Notes: a model not told the origin generated them from the letters alone. Positions 12,441 through 24,810 are shown, counted from the stretch's first letter. The stretch: 64,000 bases of DNA from Trichuris trichiura (GCA_037903355.1 JBAJFE010000037.1:806001-870000), one strand, 5' to 3'. Numbers and translations are program-made.

Positions 12441-13547
12441 TTATGAGGCAGCTGCAGCTTCGAAGCCGGTTGGTGGGCTGCTGTGATGAGGATGATGCCA
12501 TGACGTGTGTAGAGCTTGTAGTGGCAGTTGTGGGCCGTGGCCACCGTGCGGACCAGGTACACTTTTTAAGGTGCCTGATGGGTCGCCTTTATCGGGATCG
12601 TGCTTTGGCCTCTGAGGAGTATGTAGTGGTGGTGCAGGCGGTGGAGTTTCACCAGGATGACCGTAATCGTGACCAATCTGTGTGTCGTAAGGACTTGGTA
12701 TGCCTGGTAAGCTGACTGATGAGTCGCTGTAATGGGACTGATGCCCTGGCATGTGCAGGCCTGGTGGTGGCAGGGGTATTGGAGGGTGATTATGACGACC
12801 GTGACGATCCGGGGGACCAGATTGACTTGGCGGCATAGGAGGATCTGGCTGATCGGGAAACTCATGGTGGCTGGGAGGACTAGGCGGACCGTATGGACCA
12901 TGGCGACTTTGATTACCAGGCGGGAAGGAGGGACCTGGCAGATGGGGAAAATCATGGCGGCCAGGAGGACTAGGCGGACCGTGAGGACCATGATGACCAG
13001 GAGGACCGGGAGGACCGGGAGGACCATGATGACCAGGGGGACCGGGAGGACCATGGCGACCGCGATGACCAGGGGGACCGGGAGGACCATGGTGACTATG
13101 ATGACCAGGGGGACCGGGAGGACCATGGCGACCGTGATGACCAGGGGGACCTGGAGGACCATGGCGACCATGATGACCAGGGGGACCGGGAGGACCATGG
13201 TGACCATGATGACCAGGGGGACCGGGAGGACCATAATGACTAGGGGGACTAGGAGGGCCAGGCGGAAAGGATGGACCTGGCAGATCAGAAAAATCACGAC
13301 TACTGGGAGGAGCGAATTGACTGTACGGGCGAAAGCGACTGTGGTAACCAGGCAGGTCGGGTGGACCAGGCGGGCTGGGATGATCAGGCCAACTGGAATG
13401 ATCAGGCAGCGGTCTTGGTTCAGATTCTGCTATAGGTCCAGTTGGACGACCAAATCCAGAACTGGGTTGACGGAAATTTGCGGTGCATGGGTGCAGTTGA
13501 AGTGTGAATAGAGTAGCAATGACTGCGTGATGAAGCAGCTTTACCAT
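12441..13547 (-). CDS. secreted His/Pro/Gly-rich protein with a collagen-like Gly-X-Y tract
   Basis: One uninterrupted ORF of 368 residues starts at a true ATG (13547). The N-terminus is a typical signal peptide (about residues 1-23: short basic start, hydrophobic core, then CTA-NF). Residues about 106-191 are Gly-X-Y triplets built from a 12-residue repeat close to [12 protein letters not shown], with one Gly-to-Ser break (HHSHH). The flanks are Pro-rich with Asp, Phe and Ser, and a further His-rich C-terminal third lacks triplets. There is no cysteine after the signal peptide, unlike nematode cuticle collagens with their Cys clusters. It could be an extracellular matrix, cuticle or eggshell component, or a metal-binding protein because of the His pairs; these roles are inferred. 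The opposite strand gives a Thr/Arg-rich shadow frame. Confidence 0.75.
   Translation of the reverse strand: MVKLLHHAVIATLFTLQLHPCTANFRQPSSGFGRPTGPIAESEPRPLPDHSSWPDHPSPPGPPDLPGYHSRFRPYSQFAPPSSRDFSDLPGPSFPPGPPSPPSHYGPPGPPGHHGHHGPPGPPGHHGRHGPPGPPGHHGRHGPPGPPGHHSHHGPPGPPGHRGRHGPPGPPGHHGPPGPPGPPGHHGPHGPPSPPGRHDFPHLPGPSFPPGNQSRHGPYGPPSPPSHHEFPDQPDPPMPPSQSGPPDRHGRHNHPPIPLPPPGLHMPGHQSHYSDSSVSLPGIPSPYDTQIGHDYGHPGETPPPAPPLHTPQRPKHDPDKGDPSGTLKSVPGPHGGHGPQLPLQALHTSWHHPHHSSPPTGFEAAAAS
12975..13232 (-). repeat. 36-bp coding minisatellite (Gly-X-Y units)
   Basis: About seven 36-bp units encode [12 protein letters not shown] with small variations; partial units flank them. Unit length is a multiple of nine, so copy-number change keeps both reading frame and Gly-X-Y phase. 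Confidence 0.8.
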
Positions 13548-16085
13548 TTTCGGTTTTGCAGTGAGTATTAACGCCCTTTTTTATAGTAACTTTTTCTTTA
13601 GTTTTTCATGGACGTATTTGTCCTCATTTACGTAGGTTATGTTGTTTTGTGCTGCGTTTGATTGAGCCACAGATTCTTTTCAACGACCATCGTTCTCACA
13701 CAGCTTTAAGGCTGCTTTTGTTTCGCAATTGGCATGTCAACATTGTCGTCTATACAGTTTGGCAGCTTACAAACCCTTTGCTTCAATTTTATTGTCGCAG
13801 TGTACTATGAAAAGCTGCTGAGCGATTGTTTCACTACATGGAAGTTCAAATACCTGATCTATTTTGATGATGAGCAAGGAATTATCAGCCTCGCCTCAGA
13901 ATTTCTTTGCGCTTTATTACAATATGGAGATTAAGTTGGTCGCCCTTCGAGCAGCATATTCAACGGATCCATGAATGCTTAATTCCATTCACCTTCAGGT
14001 AGAATCAGTTTCTTCGATATAGTCGTTACTATTTTATATTCTGAAGTTTATGCTGAACTAGTCTGCAAAATATTTTTGCATAGCAGTGTAAACGTACTAA
14101 CAGGTTCCATAGAAAAATGTTTAGGATTCTTTTCAGTGCAGTAACTTTTAATCCTCATAATCGTGGGAGGTTTTGTCGCACGCATTAGGACTGTAACTTT
14201 CTACGTCTACTTAATTGGAGGTTTGAAAGGCATCGGTTCACCATCGTGTAACTCACACAGTGTACGACTTGTGTTGGGATTTGTATGCGTAGAATTTTTT
14301 CTACGCTCCAGTGTTATGTAGGTGTGCTGTTCCAGTGAACATCCCAGGACAGTTCTCTAAGAGCAGTAGGCCAGGCAGGGCACGTTGGACTGTTAGCAAC
14401 GTTTATTCGGACAAAGCAAGCGAGTGCAAGCGAAAGGGAAGAAACAGAGAGTGACGCATCGTGTTGACAGTGAAGTGCGCAGTTGTGCTAGTCCAGACTT
14501 CGCTTTTGTCACGAGCTATTTTACATACCGCGAGCAGACGCACGCGGACGTAGCACTCAGCTTTTGCGAAACTTTTAAACGAATAATTGTCTTTTTTTCG
14601 TGGCGCTTTACCGTAACCTTTTCTATTGTTTTTCTCCTTAACAGCCTTTTTTGTAGACCTTTGAAAAAAAACTTTCTATTAGACTGCTTAAAGTTCACAT
14701 GAAGGAACTATCCTTTTCTGATCAATCGTTATCCGTAATTAGGGCGTAATGAATGGAACACATAAAGCTTCAGTGAAGTAATATTATTTTAAAACGAGAA
14801 GTTGGCCAGCAGTTCCTTGCGAACTTTCTATGCAAGTGCAACATCCTGTACAGGTTGAATAAGTCTTATGGCATAACTTTGCGGGATTGCCAGTATCAGG
14901 GGATTGATTAACAATGTATAAAAATTTAAATGCAGTTCTCTCTTCCGTTTTCAGAAAATTTTTAGTGAATTTCACCAAAAATCTCTGGAAACTTAACTGC
15001 CCAGTTTCGAAAGCTTAGAATGAAATCTGTACATTCAGCGGCTTCTAATTCTCGAACGCTTTGATTACAACCCCAATAAGCTGCATCAATGTGACTGCAG
15101 CCCTATACATTACAATAGTGCTCTATTGCACCATTGGGAAGTATACAGGCTTTTCGAGTGTCAATAAAGTGTACATGAATCGCTTGAACGATATTGACAC
15201 AACCGCAAGAAATTCACACTTTTAGTGCTACATACAAGATTGGTAGGGTGGCATCTGGTAACAGCACGTCGTTTTTCTTCCTCTTTCCAATTTTTCCTAC
15301 CACTACTATTCGCTTGCAGGTCTAGTTACGCGTTCAGCGGTGATATCCATGCAAACTATTATCAGGTTTAGCTGCCGACCGGTTAAATGTGTAGCGGTAT
15401 TAGATTTCGTCTGGAACTTATTGTTACTACCAGTAGTAGTAGTACTCCTAAAAGTTCACGATGATTTTTGTCTTTTTTATTGACAAAAAATTTGCCTAGT
15501 GCTTTCTGTACACTGTGGGAACCATCTTCAACGGAATTTTACTCCCGGGCAACTTCTTTGTCAACAAAGACGGACAAACAGCACCGCGAGCTCTTATGAA
15601 CATACAACATGTCTGTTGAAAAAACGCCTTTTCTTCGATCGTAATAGCAATACTAATACAACATACTGCTAATACTAATGATACAGAAGCTGAAAGAGAC
15701 AGCTTGCCGAAATGGAAGGAATGACATTTTGAGATCCAACTTGAAGTCCTGTCATCGCCAACAGTTTCAATTTGCGCAAATATTGACAATAGGGAAGAAC
15801 AACCCAGAAACGTCTGCTGTAACTTTTTCTTTATCAATGAACAGTTTTTATCTTGTACTAATCATTGAAGTTGTGATGCAATGAAACAAAATATCAAATA
15901 CGCTTAGCAATACCAAGCATTACATTTTTATGCAAATGAGCACCTATAATGCCGAAACTTTTATTATTATTATTATTATTCTTGAAAACTGCATGTTTTG
16001 TAACGGGTTGAATTTTCATGGTTGTAAGGTCTTCTACGGCTTTTCCCGTTTTTTCGTTGTGCTGTTATCTGTAATTAAACTAAAC
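13548..16085. other. intergenic stretch, no recognised gene
   Basis: ORFs here are short and unrelated. A short TTA-type microsatellite of about seven units lies near 15960-15982. Nothing else is supported. Confidence 0.5.
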
Positions 16086-16089
16086 AACT

Positions 16090-16205
16090 GCTCTACCAAC
16101 GGATGGATGAGCCGTTATTAAGAAAAGTACAGATATCAACGCACTCAACTTTTTTATTGTTCAAAGCTTTCGGAACGCTCTAGTTCCGTCGTCAGTGAGG
16201 TGGTG
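16090..16205 (-). mobile_element. PLE-type 3' tail with hammerhead-like core
   Basis: Read on the minus strand, CTGACGA, a C, a 5-bp stem (GGAAC/GTTCC, loop TAGAGC) and then GAAAGCTTT occupy 16168-16195, followed by AATAAA-like and A-rich sequence. The same layout recurs at other PLE-derived sites in the window. Sequence resembling this tail and its flank is found again at 30541-30620. No reverse-transcriptase frame is attached here. Confidence 0.5.
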
Positions 16206-16210
16206 GAGCC

Positions 16211-16291
<81 letters not shown>
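16211..16291. repeat. (TTA)n microsatellite, about 27 units
   Basis: An uninterrupted trinucleotide run directly abuts the PLE-type tail, as is often seen next to retroelement ends. Confidence 0.97.
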
Positions 16292-17187
16292 GTACAATCC
16301 AATTGTATAAAATTATAATGATTGAAGATTGGTTTAATTAACAAGAACGCTTGCTGTTCATGACTACTCTTGTATGGCTTTATTCCCGGGCCGGAAAAAC
16401 GCATTCAAAAAATATTTTATTGGCAATGATAAAATGCAAAACATTAATGGAACTTTCCGAACTGTCTTCTTCATTCGTTAGATTGTGCTGCATAAAATTG
16501 CCAATTTAAAGTCCTTTTCTTAGCATCGACAACCAGAACACGGATAACTCTGACCAAGAATAGTCATGAATTATTATGAACTCAAAATCAAAACGTTATA
16601 TGAAACAGTTTCGCGCTGAAGACGCAAGGAACAGTTTTCCGAAGGCTACGCTAATTTAAATAAGCTTTGATGGCTCAGACTTTCATAAACCACTATGAAA
16701 TTATATGAAACAAGTTGTAATTTAATGTAGTCATGTAAGGTAAGCGAGTACTCTCTTGCGTGTGATACAAATTTGCAATAATTTGTGATAAAAACGGTTA
16801 GTAGCCGAAGAGATAAGTTGAGACATGCGATAAATGCGATATCATGGCCATATCGACTTGCGTTAGATAAGAGAGAGATAAAATTTGTGTTCAACAGCCT
16901 CAGGCAAATCATTTTAAGCATAACGTCCAGTATTGCGCAGCATTATCGCTTATTGCAATTCGGTCGACAGATAATTGGGTCGTGTGCACCGTTTGCTTAA
17001 GGCAACCAATCGTTGGATAAGATAACAGGAGCAAAGTGAGGTCACGTTGAGCGTTTGCCTTTTTATTTGATAAAAGCGGCTAGTTCGTGTGGCTGCATTT
17101 CTTTCATCTCATTCCAATTCCACCTTTCCTGTTGGAAAGGAAATTTCAGGTGATACATTTTTTTATCTGTTTTGTGTTTATTCCCAG
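16292..17187. other. no recognised feature
   Basis: AT-rich sequence. Short ORFs on both strands overlap each other and none resembles a known family. Confidence 0.5.
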
Positions 17188-17905
17188 ATATCAAAGCATC
17201 CTGGCCAACAGGTATGGTACCAGAGCAACAGAGTATAACGTTCGTTCCTTAAGTGTTCATTGGTCTATTGCTATGCAACCTTTCAAAAATTCAGTAAATG
17301 CTACAAAGGGATACTTATTCATATGCACTCTGTTTCAGATGACATTAATACATTGGTAGATCAGCGAACGCAAAAGGACGCTGTAACGACGTATACGCTC
17401 AAATGGTCTTATGTTTTCTTTGAAACAACTTCACAACTTCAGATTGCGTACTATTGCAAGCCACGCCTGCAGTGTATTCATAGAGACGTTCTTCTTCCTC
17501 TGCAAGCGTCAATTTTCGATTCAAAAACTGGTATGCGTTAATGCCCAAATCCTGGCCAGGTTCAACGCAGCGTATGATAGCTCTTTGTAGACAAGTGGGC
17601 AGCAGCGACTACCGGCCATTAACAAGGCTGTTATCAGTAACCGCGCAACAAATATTTGATACGAAAACGCACACAAGAGCAACAAGCTAGCTTCAATGCA
17701 ATGCCAACAGTACCGATGAAGAACTGAAAGCCGCAACTGCAGTTTATTTCTGCGTATTACCATTGCTTTTATGCACACCTATGATTATTCCGTTACCTTC
17801 GTTATCCGCAAAATGTTTGTTGGCTTTTTGTTTAATTCTTCTGCTTATATGGCCACGGTCAGTCGCCTACGCCATGACATTCCAGCCGACGACAAGAAGA
17901 ATTTG
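17188..17905 (+). CDS. tentative exons of a membrane protein
   Basis: Three open segments with consensus splice ends join in one frame: 17188-17211, 17339-17530 and 17743-17905. The middle exon (63 codons) is polar with several aromatic residues and a Cys pair (YYCKPRLQC). The third encodes two hydrophobic runs (VYFCVLPLLLCTPMIIPL and LLAFCLILLLIW) separated by a short turn, then a basic polar stretch. A strong donor (TTTG|GTAAGT) follows at 17906, so more exons are expected, but I could not find a compatible next exon. The layout of extracellular segment then closely spaced helices is compatible with a ligand-gated channel or another multipass protein, but no diagnostic motif is visible. The call rests only on splice signals and open frame. 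Confidence 0.33.
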
Positions 17906-20900
17906 GTAAGTTTGCATTTTATCCATTTAATGAGAATAGAAAGGAAGCTTAAACCGTTCAACGCTGCCAGAAAAGAAGAAAGAAAAGACGAACAGCAAAT
18001 GCCACTTATCAGTATCAGTAAGAGCACCACTCCGTAATATATGGCTATAATAGCAGTGCAGAATTAGAGGGCTAGACATTTACTTATAACAAATGTAGGA
18101 AATTTGACTTACCCCGAGTAAGCCTTTGAGTAAGCCTAAGTAGAAGTTCAACATAGCACCTGTTTAAAAAGCGGAGTCATTATGCTCACATGCAAAAGTC
18201 TAAGCGAAGAGAACGAATCTTTCAGTAGAGAATATATTGGATTCAGTAGCACTAAGATAAAACCTGCCTGAAATCAGCGGAGGATACAGTGACATTATTG
18301 CTATAGGAAATGTCTGTCCCAAGCCAATTAAATAATAATTTTATCAAGGCACAGAATGTGCACTTTTTAAACGAAATTCAGCGTGCAGATACTAATACAA
18401 TCCTTAAGTTGTAAACTTTGTTATTATCTGACCAATGCCAATTCTTAAATTTGAAGAGAGGAATAGCAGTGGCAGATCTCAAAGAGTAAATTATGTGTTG
18501 TATAGGCTTCTATCTCCAAAACTCAGCATAAGGTGGCCTTTTGTTGACGTCGAATTCTGATCTGTTTAGCAAATTTACAGTTTTTCTAACTTCTTATTTT
18601 ACACTTCCTTAGAATAAGTTCTACGCTTACCGAAGGCAATATACTAGAAGTAACACGTAGAGTGGTTTCCCTTTTCAACCGTTAAAAGTAAGCCTGTTGG
18701 GTAGGAAGTAACCGCTTTTAACACCATTTCATTAGGTCAACTGCAACCAACACGCAAAAATAGGTTATTTACATTAGAGGAAGTATGAATCTATCAGGGA
18801 CACAAAACAGTTGGTTTTATCGAAGAAAAGGTTAATGAGCTGTCTAAAACCATAATAAAACGGACATGAGGTGTTTCAAAACTAACTTATTTATTAAAGA
18901 TGGACTATTCAAAGCGTTTTCTTATACTGTTTTCCTCCAGGCAGTTTGAGCAAAATTAACCAATTTACAATTGTCTGTTTTATTTCTAGATTAAGAAATG
19001 CGACCTAGCGTCCGCTCCATACACACTGACAAAACATTGCTCACATTGCGATGTTACGTGGCAGCGTTCGAAGATACAAACTGACTCAACAACCATACGA
19101 CCTGTCGAAGATGCGGTAAGTAGTCACATTTTCTTCAGTATCCCATGTATTTCATTATCTGCAAAGCCAGCATTAATGCATCAGCGCGCCCAACTAACGA
19201 CCAATGCATATTAAGCGGTAATCATGCGAGCAGAAAAAATTTAGCTTCATTTCCAACACGTAACAGACTTCCGAACAGTCCACTGCTGAGTTTGCGAAAT
19301 GCAATATTCCGAAAAAAGCGTCTAAAAAGCAAACAGCGGCAATAGTTTTGTTTCAACGCCTTAAGGTCGATATTGAATAAAATGCACGCCTACAGCAAAA
19401 ATAACGCGAAAATTGTAAGCGTAATGGAAAATTCAAGCGAATGTAAAACATAGTCATTGAGAACAAAACTGATCTAAAAGTAGAAATATATGTAAATATC
19501 AATTTGTACCAAAAATGAAGAATAAGGTGAGGACAGCATACAGCAGCACAGCGCAGCAACGAAACGTTCAGTAGCCCGTAAAGCTGTCTGATTTTCAACT
19601 GTTCAATGGCGCAAAGAAAACATCATCCAATTTCTGTAATATCATTAATCACAACGAACTATGAGTTTAGTTTTAAACATGCCTAGCTGAGTTGTAAACT
19701 ATTATTCCGTAGAACAACCCAATGAACAGGACAAATAAAGAATGAAAGACGTCTTACAGAGACAAGTGCCGCAAAAATAGTAATGAAACGTAGGGAAATA
19801 TTACGAATAATACATTTTAGCAAAATACACAAGATATGATATAGCATGACAAAGTAATAAGCGTTGGACGGAAACCGTCTACAGCATAACCAACAATATA
19901 TTACTATGCGTTACGGTATAATAGTGATTACTTTTCGAAGTGTTTTTATCTTCGTTAATGCTACACAGCAATTCTGTAGCCACAAAAAAACATCCATTAG
20001 TTGTACAATTTGTTTGAATGCAAAAGGAAAATACACAGTGCAGACATATGTTTTAGACCTTTTGATGTGATCTAGTAAATCGCTTTCTTCTCTAAAATGG
20101 CCAACTTTTGCTACGTGGAAGGGAATTTGCTTTAGTTTGTTATCTCTAGCCAGCGTTTTTTGGCATGAACAACATCGCTCATACACTCGTACCGTTGCTG
20201 AGAGAACGAATCTTTCTGTTAAGTGTATCTGAACAGAAGCTTATCCGAATCGTAGTCCTTTATTTCATCACTGAGAAAATCCGCTATTCATGGCTGCGTG
20301 ATTCATTCCATAGCTTCGTTTATTGTTGAGGCACAGATCTTTTCATAACTAAATCCAGTAGGATCAGGAGAAGTCCATTTTGTCAATCACCATTAGAGCT
20401 TGAAGTAACGATTGTCTAATGCTGCTGTCATAGTTTGCTAAAGCTCACGTAAACAATACAAGCACTGAAGACGTTTCTCATGTGAATATGGTTTAATATT
20501 TGCAAAATTTAATCTATTGTTGCAGACGATGTGAGACCAGTTCGTTGCCCAACGCTAGACTATTTTTCTCTCATTCAGAGATTTTTCAAAGCACACTGCT
20601 ACTTTCCTTTTTACCAATGGATACCTTGTTTCTTCAAACCTCTTTGAAACATTTTCCCTCTGTGGTGGGGAATACGAAGTAGATGTTACGTGGGAACAAA
20701 AAGGTTTAGGTGAGACTTCCCTTTATTATCAACTCGATGTAACCTATACGTTCAGCTAATGACGAGGGCAGGTATGATCCACAAGCTCAATTTCTTTGGC
20801 AAACAGAGGCAACAGAAACTGCTTCCCGTAAAGGAAAAACATACGTTCACTGCGTTCCAAAAGCGCTAATTTGTTATAAAGATAGATGACGTTTTTGCTC

Positions 20901-21416
20901 AGGTGTCGTAACAATGGCATGTTAGCAAAAAATATTTCAAACTAAAATAGGATGGAATTGTTAACAATCACTTCACTAGAATATTTCATTGAACCGGTGT
21001 AGCTCTCTTTCAGGGTGTCACAAGAAATCATAGATTCATAATTGGGAAAAATGTCAGATGGTAACATGAACATCACTTGTATGCTCAGGAACAGATTGGC
21101 TGACAATCGGTATCAGGCTCTGATGGAACATCTTTTTCTTTCGGTTAGGACGCTTGTAACGGATATCCGATTGCTCTGGACAACAGGCTTGAAAGTCTTT
21201 AGAGTAGCTATGTAATAAGTCTTCGCAACATTTTTCAGACTGTGTTGGAAGGTTGCGCCTTCTAAGTCAAGCATGATGGAGGTAGCTTTTATTGGTTATA
21301 CAGTAAAATGGTAAAGTGATGGTAGAACGAGCTTGCGATATACAGGAGGTGACAGAGATCAGCGAGAGGGAGGGAAAGACGGACTGAGGTGAGCGAGAGG
21401 GTTTTAAATAGAGAAC
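17906..21416. other. no confirmed gene
   Basis: An open segment at 18990-19115 and another at 19139-19345 look exon-like, but only 23 nt lie between them, too short for an intron. The rest is AT-rich without recognised repeats or domains. Confidence 0.4.
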
Positions 21417-21627
21417 GTCTAGACCATAGTTTCTCAACCTTCTTTGCCCCAGGGCTCCCCTAGGCCTTGTCAGGGCCCCCCTAATCCTTGTAAGGGACCA
21501 CCGTTTATTGGGACAATGTCCTGCCGCATTATCCTCCAGGGCCCCCTGGCTTCCAGTGCTCCCCTAAATTCTCCCAGGGCGCCCCAGGGGGGCCCCAGGG
21601 CCCACGTTGAGAAACACTGGTCTAGAC
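21417..21627. mobile_element. hAT-type MITE, 195 bp, with 8-bp target-site duplication
   Basis: The element at 21425-21619 is bracketed by exact GTCTAGAC copies (21417-21424 and 21620-21627). Terminal inverted repeats are CATAGTTTCTCAACCTT and, reverse-complemented from the right, CAGTGTTTCTCAACGTGG. The interior is GC-rich with many GGGCCCC-like palindromes. A second copy of the same family is at 24819-25035. Confidence 0.9.
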
Positions 21628-22112
21628 AGTTCCCAGACGTCGTTGCTCTCGTGGCCTTGGGTTAACGACATTAGACGGGTCACAGGGTGGCCAACAGTGG
21701 ACACCATCCATCATCGTTAATGCCGCCTATGGTGGTGACCGACGTCTATTAACACCTCTTCTCTTGTCTGGCAGACAGGTGTCTGGCGCAATAACTCCAA
21801 CAGACTGAAGGTAGTCAACAGACAATACGTCAAAATCTAAAAAAAGGCAGTCTCTGAATCTGCAAAGAACATCCTAGAAAGTGGTCTTATCTTTGTTCAT
21901 GCACCACCTCGTCTTTCTATTCTTGACAACAATGCCTTCACCAAACATTGTCTGTCGTGTAAGCATCCTCAAAATAGCTCCACAGATAAAACGTGAAATC
22001 CGAAAATTACTCTTAGAATATAGTTTCAAGATTACACCCAAACTTGATCCGGTAGGAATTAGCTGCAGAAGATTTTGAAAATGTAACTTCTTGGTACGGG
22101 ACCGTATAGTTT
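21628..22112. other. spacer between MITE and PLE material
   Basis: A plus-strand ORF of about 60 codons (21881-22078) may be decayed PLE 5' sequence, given its place just upstream of the PLE. Nothing firmer is visible. Confidence 0.3.
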
Positions 22113-22303
22113 CATGTTGAGTTTCTTTTACGGAAATTTGTCCCGTTGATAATATTTATTATTCCGAAGCTTTCGGGTCAAGCGAGACCCGTCTTCAGCG
22201 GTGTTAATATAAAGCAACGACGTAACGCTCTCGCTTGACCCGAAAGCTCCGGAATAATAAATATTATCAACGGGACAAATTTCCGTAAAAGAAACTCAAC
22301 ATG
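22113..22303. repeat. 191-bp palindrome of PLE tails
   Basis: Arms of about 75 bp (22113-22187 and 22229-22303) are nearly perfect inverted copies around a 41-bp spacer. The minus-strand arm ends in a hammerhead-like core at 22171-22198: CTGAAGA, C, stem GGGTC/GACCC with loop TCGCTT, then GAAAGCTTCGG. The plus-strand arm carries the GAAAGC half without CTGANGA. The position directly upstream of a PLE suggests its 5' terminal structure. Confidence 0.75.
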
Positions 22304-22370
22304 TAGCTGCATAAGATACCCTAAATCACAAGCCAGTAGGATCGTTACCAAAGGAAATCAAGCCAACATA

Positions 22371-24017
22371 GTGGTAGTGCATCACAGAACAGGCTGTACG
22401 CATAAATTGACTACCATTCGAAGCAAAAGTGTATACAAACCTCTAGTAGCGGTCCTACAGAAGCTTCGAAAAAAAGCTTGTATTCTGTTTCCTTCTTCTC
22501 ATGCAATAAAAAAACAAAAAACACTAAATTGTCTAAAATTGCAGTACCTCTTAGGTTTTCAACTACTTTCAAAGCTTCTACATCATGGTTTTGCAGAAAT
22601 GCATAAAGCTAGTTTTCTATTCAAGCCAATAGTTTCACTAGTCTTAGCTACAGAACTTAGTCCATAATTTGAAAAAGTTATAAAACTGTTAACAGGGAAA
22701 GAACTCTCATGAGTAAACAATAGTACTATGTTAAATAAATAATTAACCGAGTAGCTTTTAGCTCTGGCTGATGTCATTGTTAGTCACGATATAAAGGAAC
22801 TCCTTCCCAGCGTCCTGATTCCTAAAACTCTCAGAGACTTATATGATCTGTTCAGCAAAGACGTGTGCCCCTCGAATAGACCACAACCTAATCATTTTTA
22901 TGTATCCAGGCTGGCAGCACTTTGAATGAAATAAGGAGATTACATAGGGTACTTTCAATTTGATGGTACGTTTTCCAACGACTTGATGGAGCACCGATGG
23001 GTAGCCTCTCGTCACCGTTTCTCGCAAAACCGTATATAGAGAATCGGGAGCGAAAGGCCTTTAAAACGATCTATATGAACGTCACGATACGTCTACTTAA
23101 ACGCTATATTGTTAACATCTTGGCGATCATACATATGGGCAAGGAGAGGGAACTTCTAGAACGTTTGGACACCAGTTTCCTTGACCAGATAATCTTTGCC
23201 ATGGAAACAACTGGATGATTCACTTTTCTTTTCTGGGCATTTCTGTTATCACAACCAATGATCCGTTGAGAACTATGGTTGGCAGAAAGTCTACTCATAC
23301 GGGTGAATATTTACATTTCCTGTTCTATCACCCACTGTCCATAATAGGTAAGATTATTTCAGCTATGGAGAACTGCGCAATTCATTTGTATAGCCCTAAA
23401 CTAAACAAAATCAGGAGTACCTTTTCCAAAAATAGCTATGGTCTCTTTTTTCATGGACTGCGTTATTTCCAGTAGACTTTACGGGATCTAAATTCCGCAA
23501 GTATTAATTGAATTTCCCTTCTTCTGCCCTACTTTGCGGTATTAGGTGAAAACATTACGCGTCCAGGCAGAAGCAAAATTTTGGAGTTTTCAAGTTTTAC
23601 CATTTTAAAGTCACCTCTTCAGTCAGATAAAATAAGAGTTTCCAATAGACAGAAAAGCAGGTGAGATGTGCGTGGTTAAACGTCCCTGCTTTTTTACTTA
23701 CATTGATGAAACAAGTTGCACGTTGGCGGAAAGATTCGCTCAGCACATGAAGTGCCTACAGCGGTACACTAATGCGAAGATTAGTATGTAAAATGGAGCC
23801 GCGTCTGCACGCGTTGGAAGAAAGAAATTAAATCCAATGATAGCAATGTAAAAGCTTTAAAGGCACCAGCAATAGAGAATATGCAGACTTATGCAATAAA
23901 ACATTTGGAACAAGATTTGTATGTCAAGAAACGAGTTTGTGGTTACAGCGAACGGAAGAAACCCTTCAAATTACGCACAATTCGACGTACAGTAGCAGTC
24001 AAGGTGCGGAAAATAGT
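22371..24017 (+). mobile_element. decayed Penelope-like retroelement: RT plus GIY-YIG endonuclease
   Basis: Interrupted frames read in PLE order. At about 22570-22650 HHGFAEMHKASFLFKPIVS matches the conserved RT block usually seen as YGLPKIHKP..RPIVS. Near 22770-22850 VSHDIKELLPSV matches the first catalytic block. At about 22950-23120 come YFQFDGTF, GAPMGS-like DGAPMGSLSSPFLA and KRYIVNILAI, the position of YVDD with both catalytic aspartates lost. At 23225-23340 FLGISVI and STHTGEYLHF follow. At about 23700-23760 TCTLAERFAQHMKCL matches the GIY-YIG endonuclease block. Many stops and frameshifts show it is dead. It ends where a foldback element inserted. Confidence 0.8.
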
Positions 24018-24721
24018 TTGATATGGTCTTAACATTATTGTACGGAGAAGCTACCCGTTCAAAAAACCGTTTTATTGCGAAGCTTTCAGGGATCACCTGT
24101 CCCCGTCTTCAGCGCAGGTAGATGACAGAGTGATTGCTGGCCCGCCCCTTATGTGGGACTGGTGCTTTAAACCGCGGGAGACTTGGGTCGTTTTAAAGGG
24201 GGTCCGACATTATTTTAAAAAAAGGGGGGCGGGCGGAAAACGGAGACGGCGGAAGGGGAGCAACAAGGGGAGAAAAGAAAGAAAGAGTGGGAAGAAAAGG
24301 ATGGGAAGAAAGAATAAAGACAAAGAAAAAAGAATGAAGGGGGGGGGGGTGGGGCAAGGGAATTAACCGGGCTGGGGATACTTCCAAGTCACCGAGGTGC
24401 ACCGTTATCGTCCCTGTACAGGCGATTCTTGTAGGCGGCAGCAGTTGGTGGCCCTGATGATGTTGGTCCAGGTGTCACTGATAGCGGTAATAATGTCGGA
24501 CCCCCTTTAAAATTACCCAAGTCTCCCGCGGTTTAAAGCACCAGTCCCACATAAGGGGCGGGCCAGCAATCACTCTGTCAGTTACGCTGAAGACGGGGAC
24601 AGGTGATCCCCGAAAGCTTCGCAATAAAACGGTTTTTTGAACGGGTAGCTTTTCCGTACAATAATGTTAATACACACACCCGTTAAAAGGAGCTATGTTT
24701 TCAAAGCAGTTGATATGGTCT
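24018..24721. mobile_element. foldback insertion with two head-to-head PLE-type tails and a 12-bp target duplication
   Basis: TTGATATGGTCT occurs at 24018-24029 and again at 24710-24721, bracketing a 680-bp insert. The insert starts and ends in inverted arms of about 180 bp (24030-24215 and 24490-24669). Each arm holds a hammerhead-like core, minus at 24084-24112 and plus at 24587-24615: CTGAAGA, C, stem GGGGA/TCCCC, GAAAGCTTCGC. The centre (24220-24360) is strongly purine-rich, with G runs. The arms suggest a non-autonomous PLE derivative in inverted dimer form, inserted in a decayed PLE. Confidence 0.8.
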
Positions 24722-24810
24722 GCCGTAATTCACCTTACGAAGTGTTGTTTCCTACCTCAAGCAGGGCACGTTGTTTTGGAACAGTCGAAAGTAGAATCTT
24801 AAAATCGATT

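Noticed and set aside
12566..13511. Large shadow frames on both strands of the collagen-like gene
   Set aside because: They arise from the 36-bp repeat; only the minus frame from 13547 has a signal peptide and Gly-X-Y pattern.
18990..19345. Two open segments with good splice ends that look like adjacent exons
   Set aside because: The implied intron is only 23 nt, far below the 44-nt minimum seen here, and no upstream partner exon in phase was found.
24130..24366. Lys/Arg/Gly-rich plus-strand ORF in the foldback centre
   Set aside because: It is a composition effect of the purine-rich core and lies inside a non-coding insertion.
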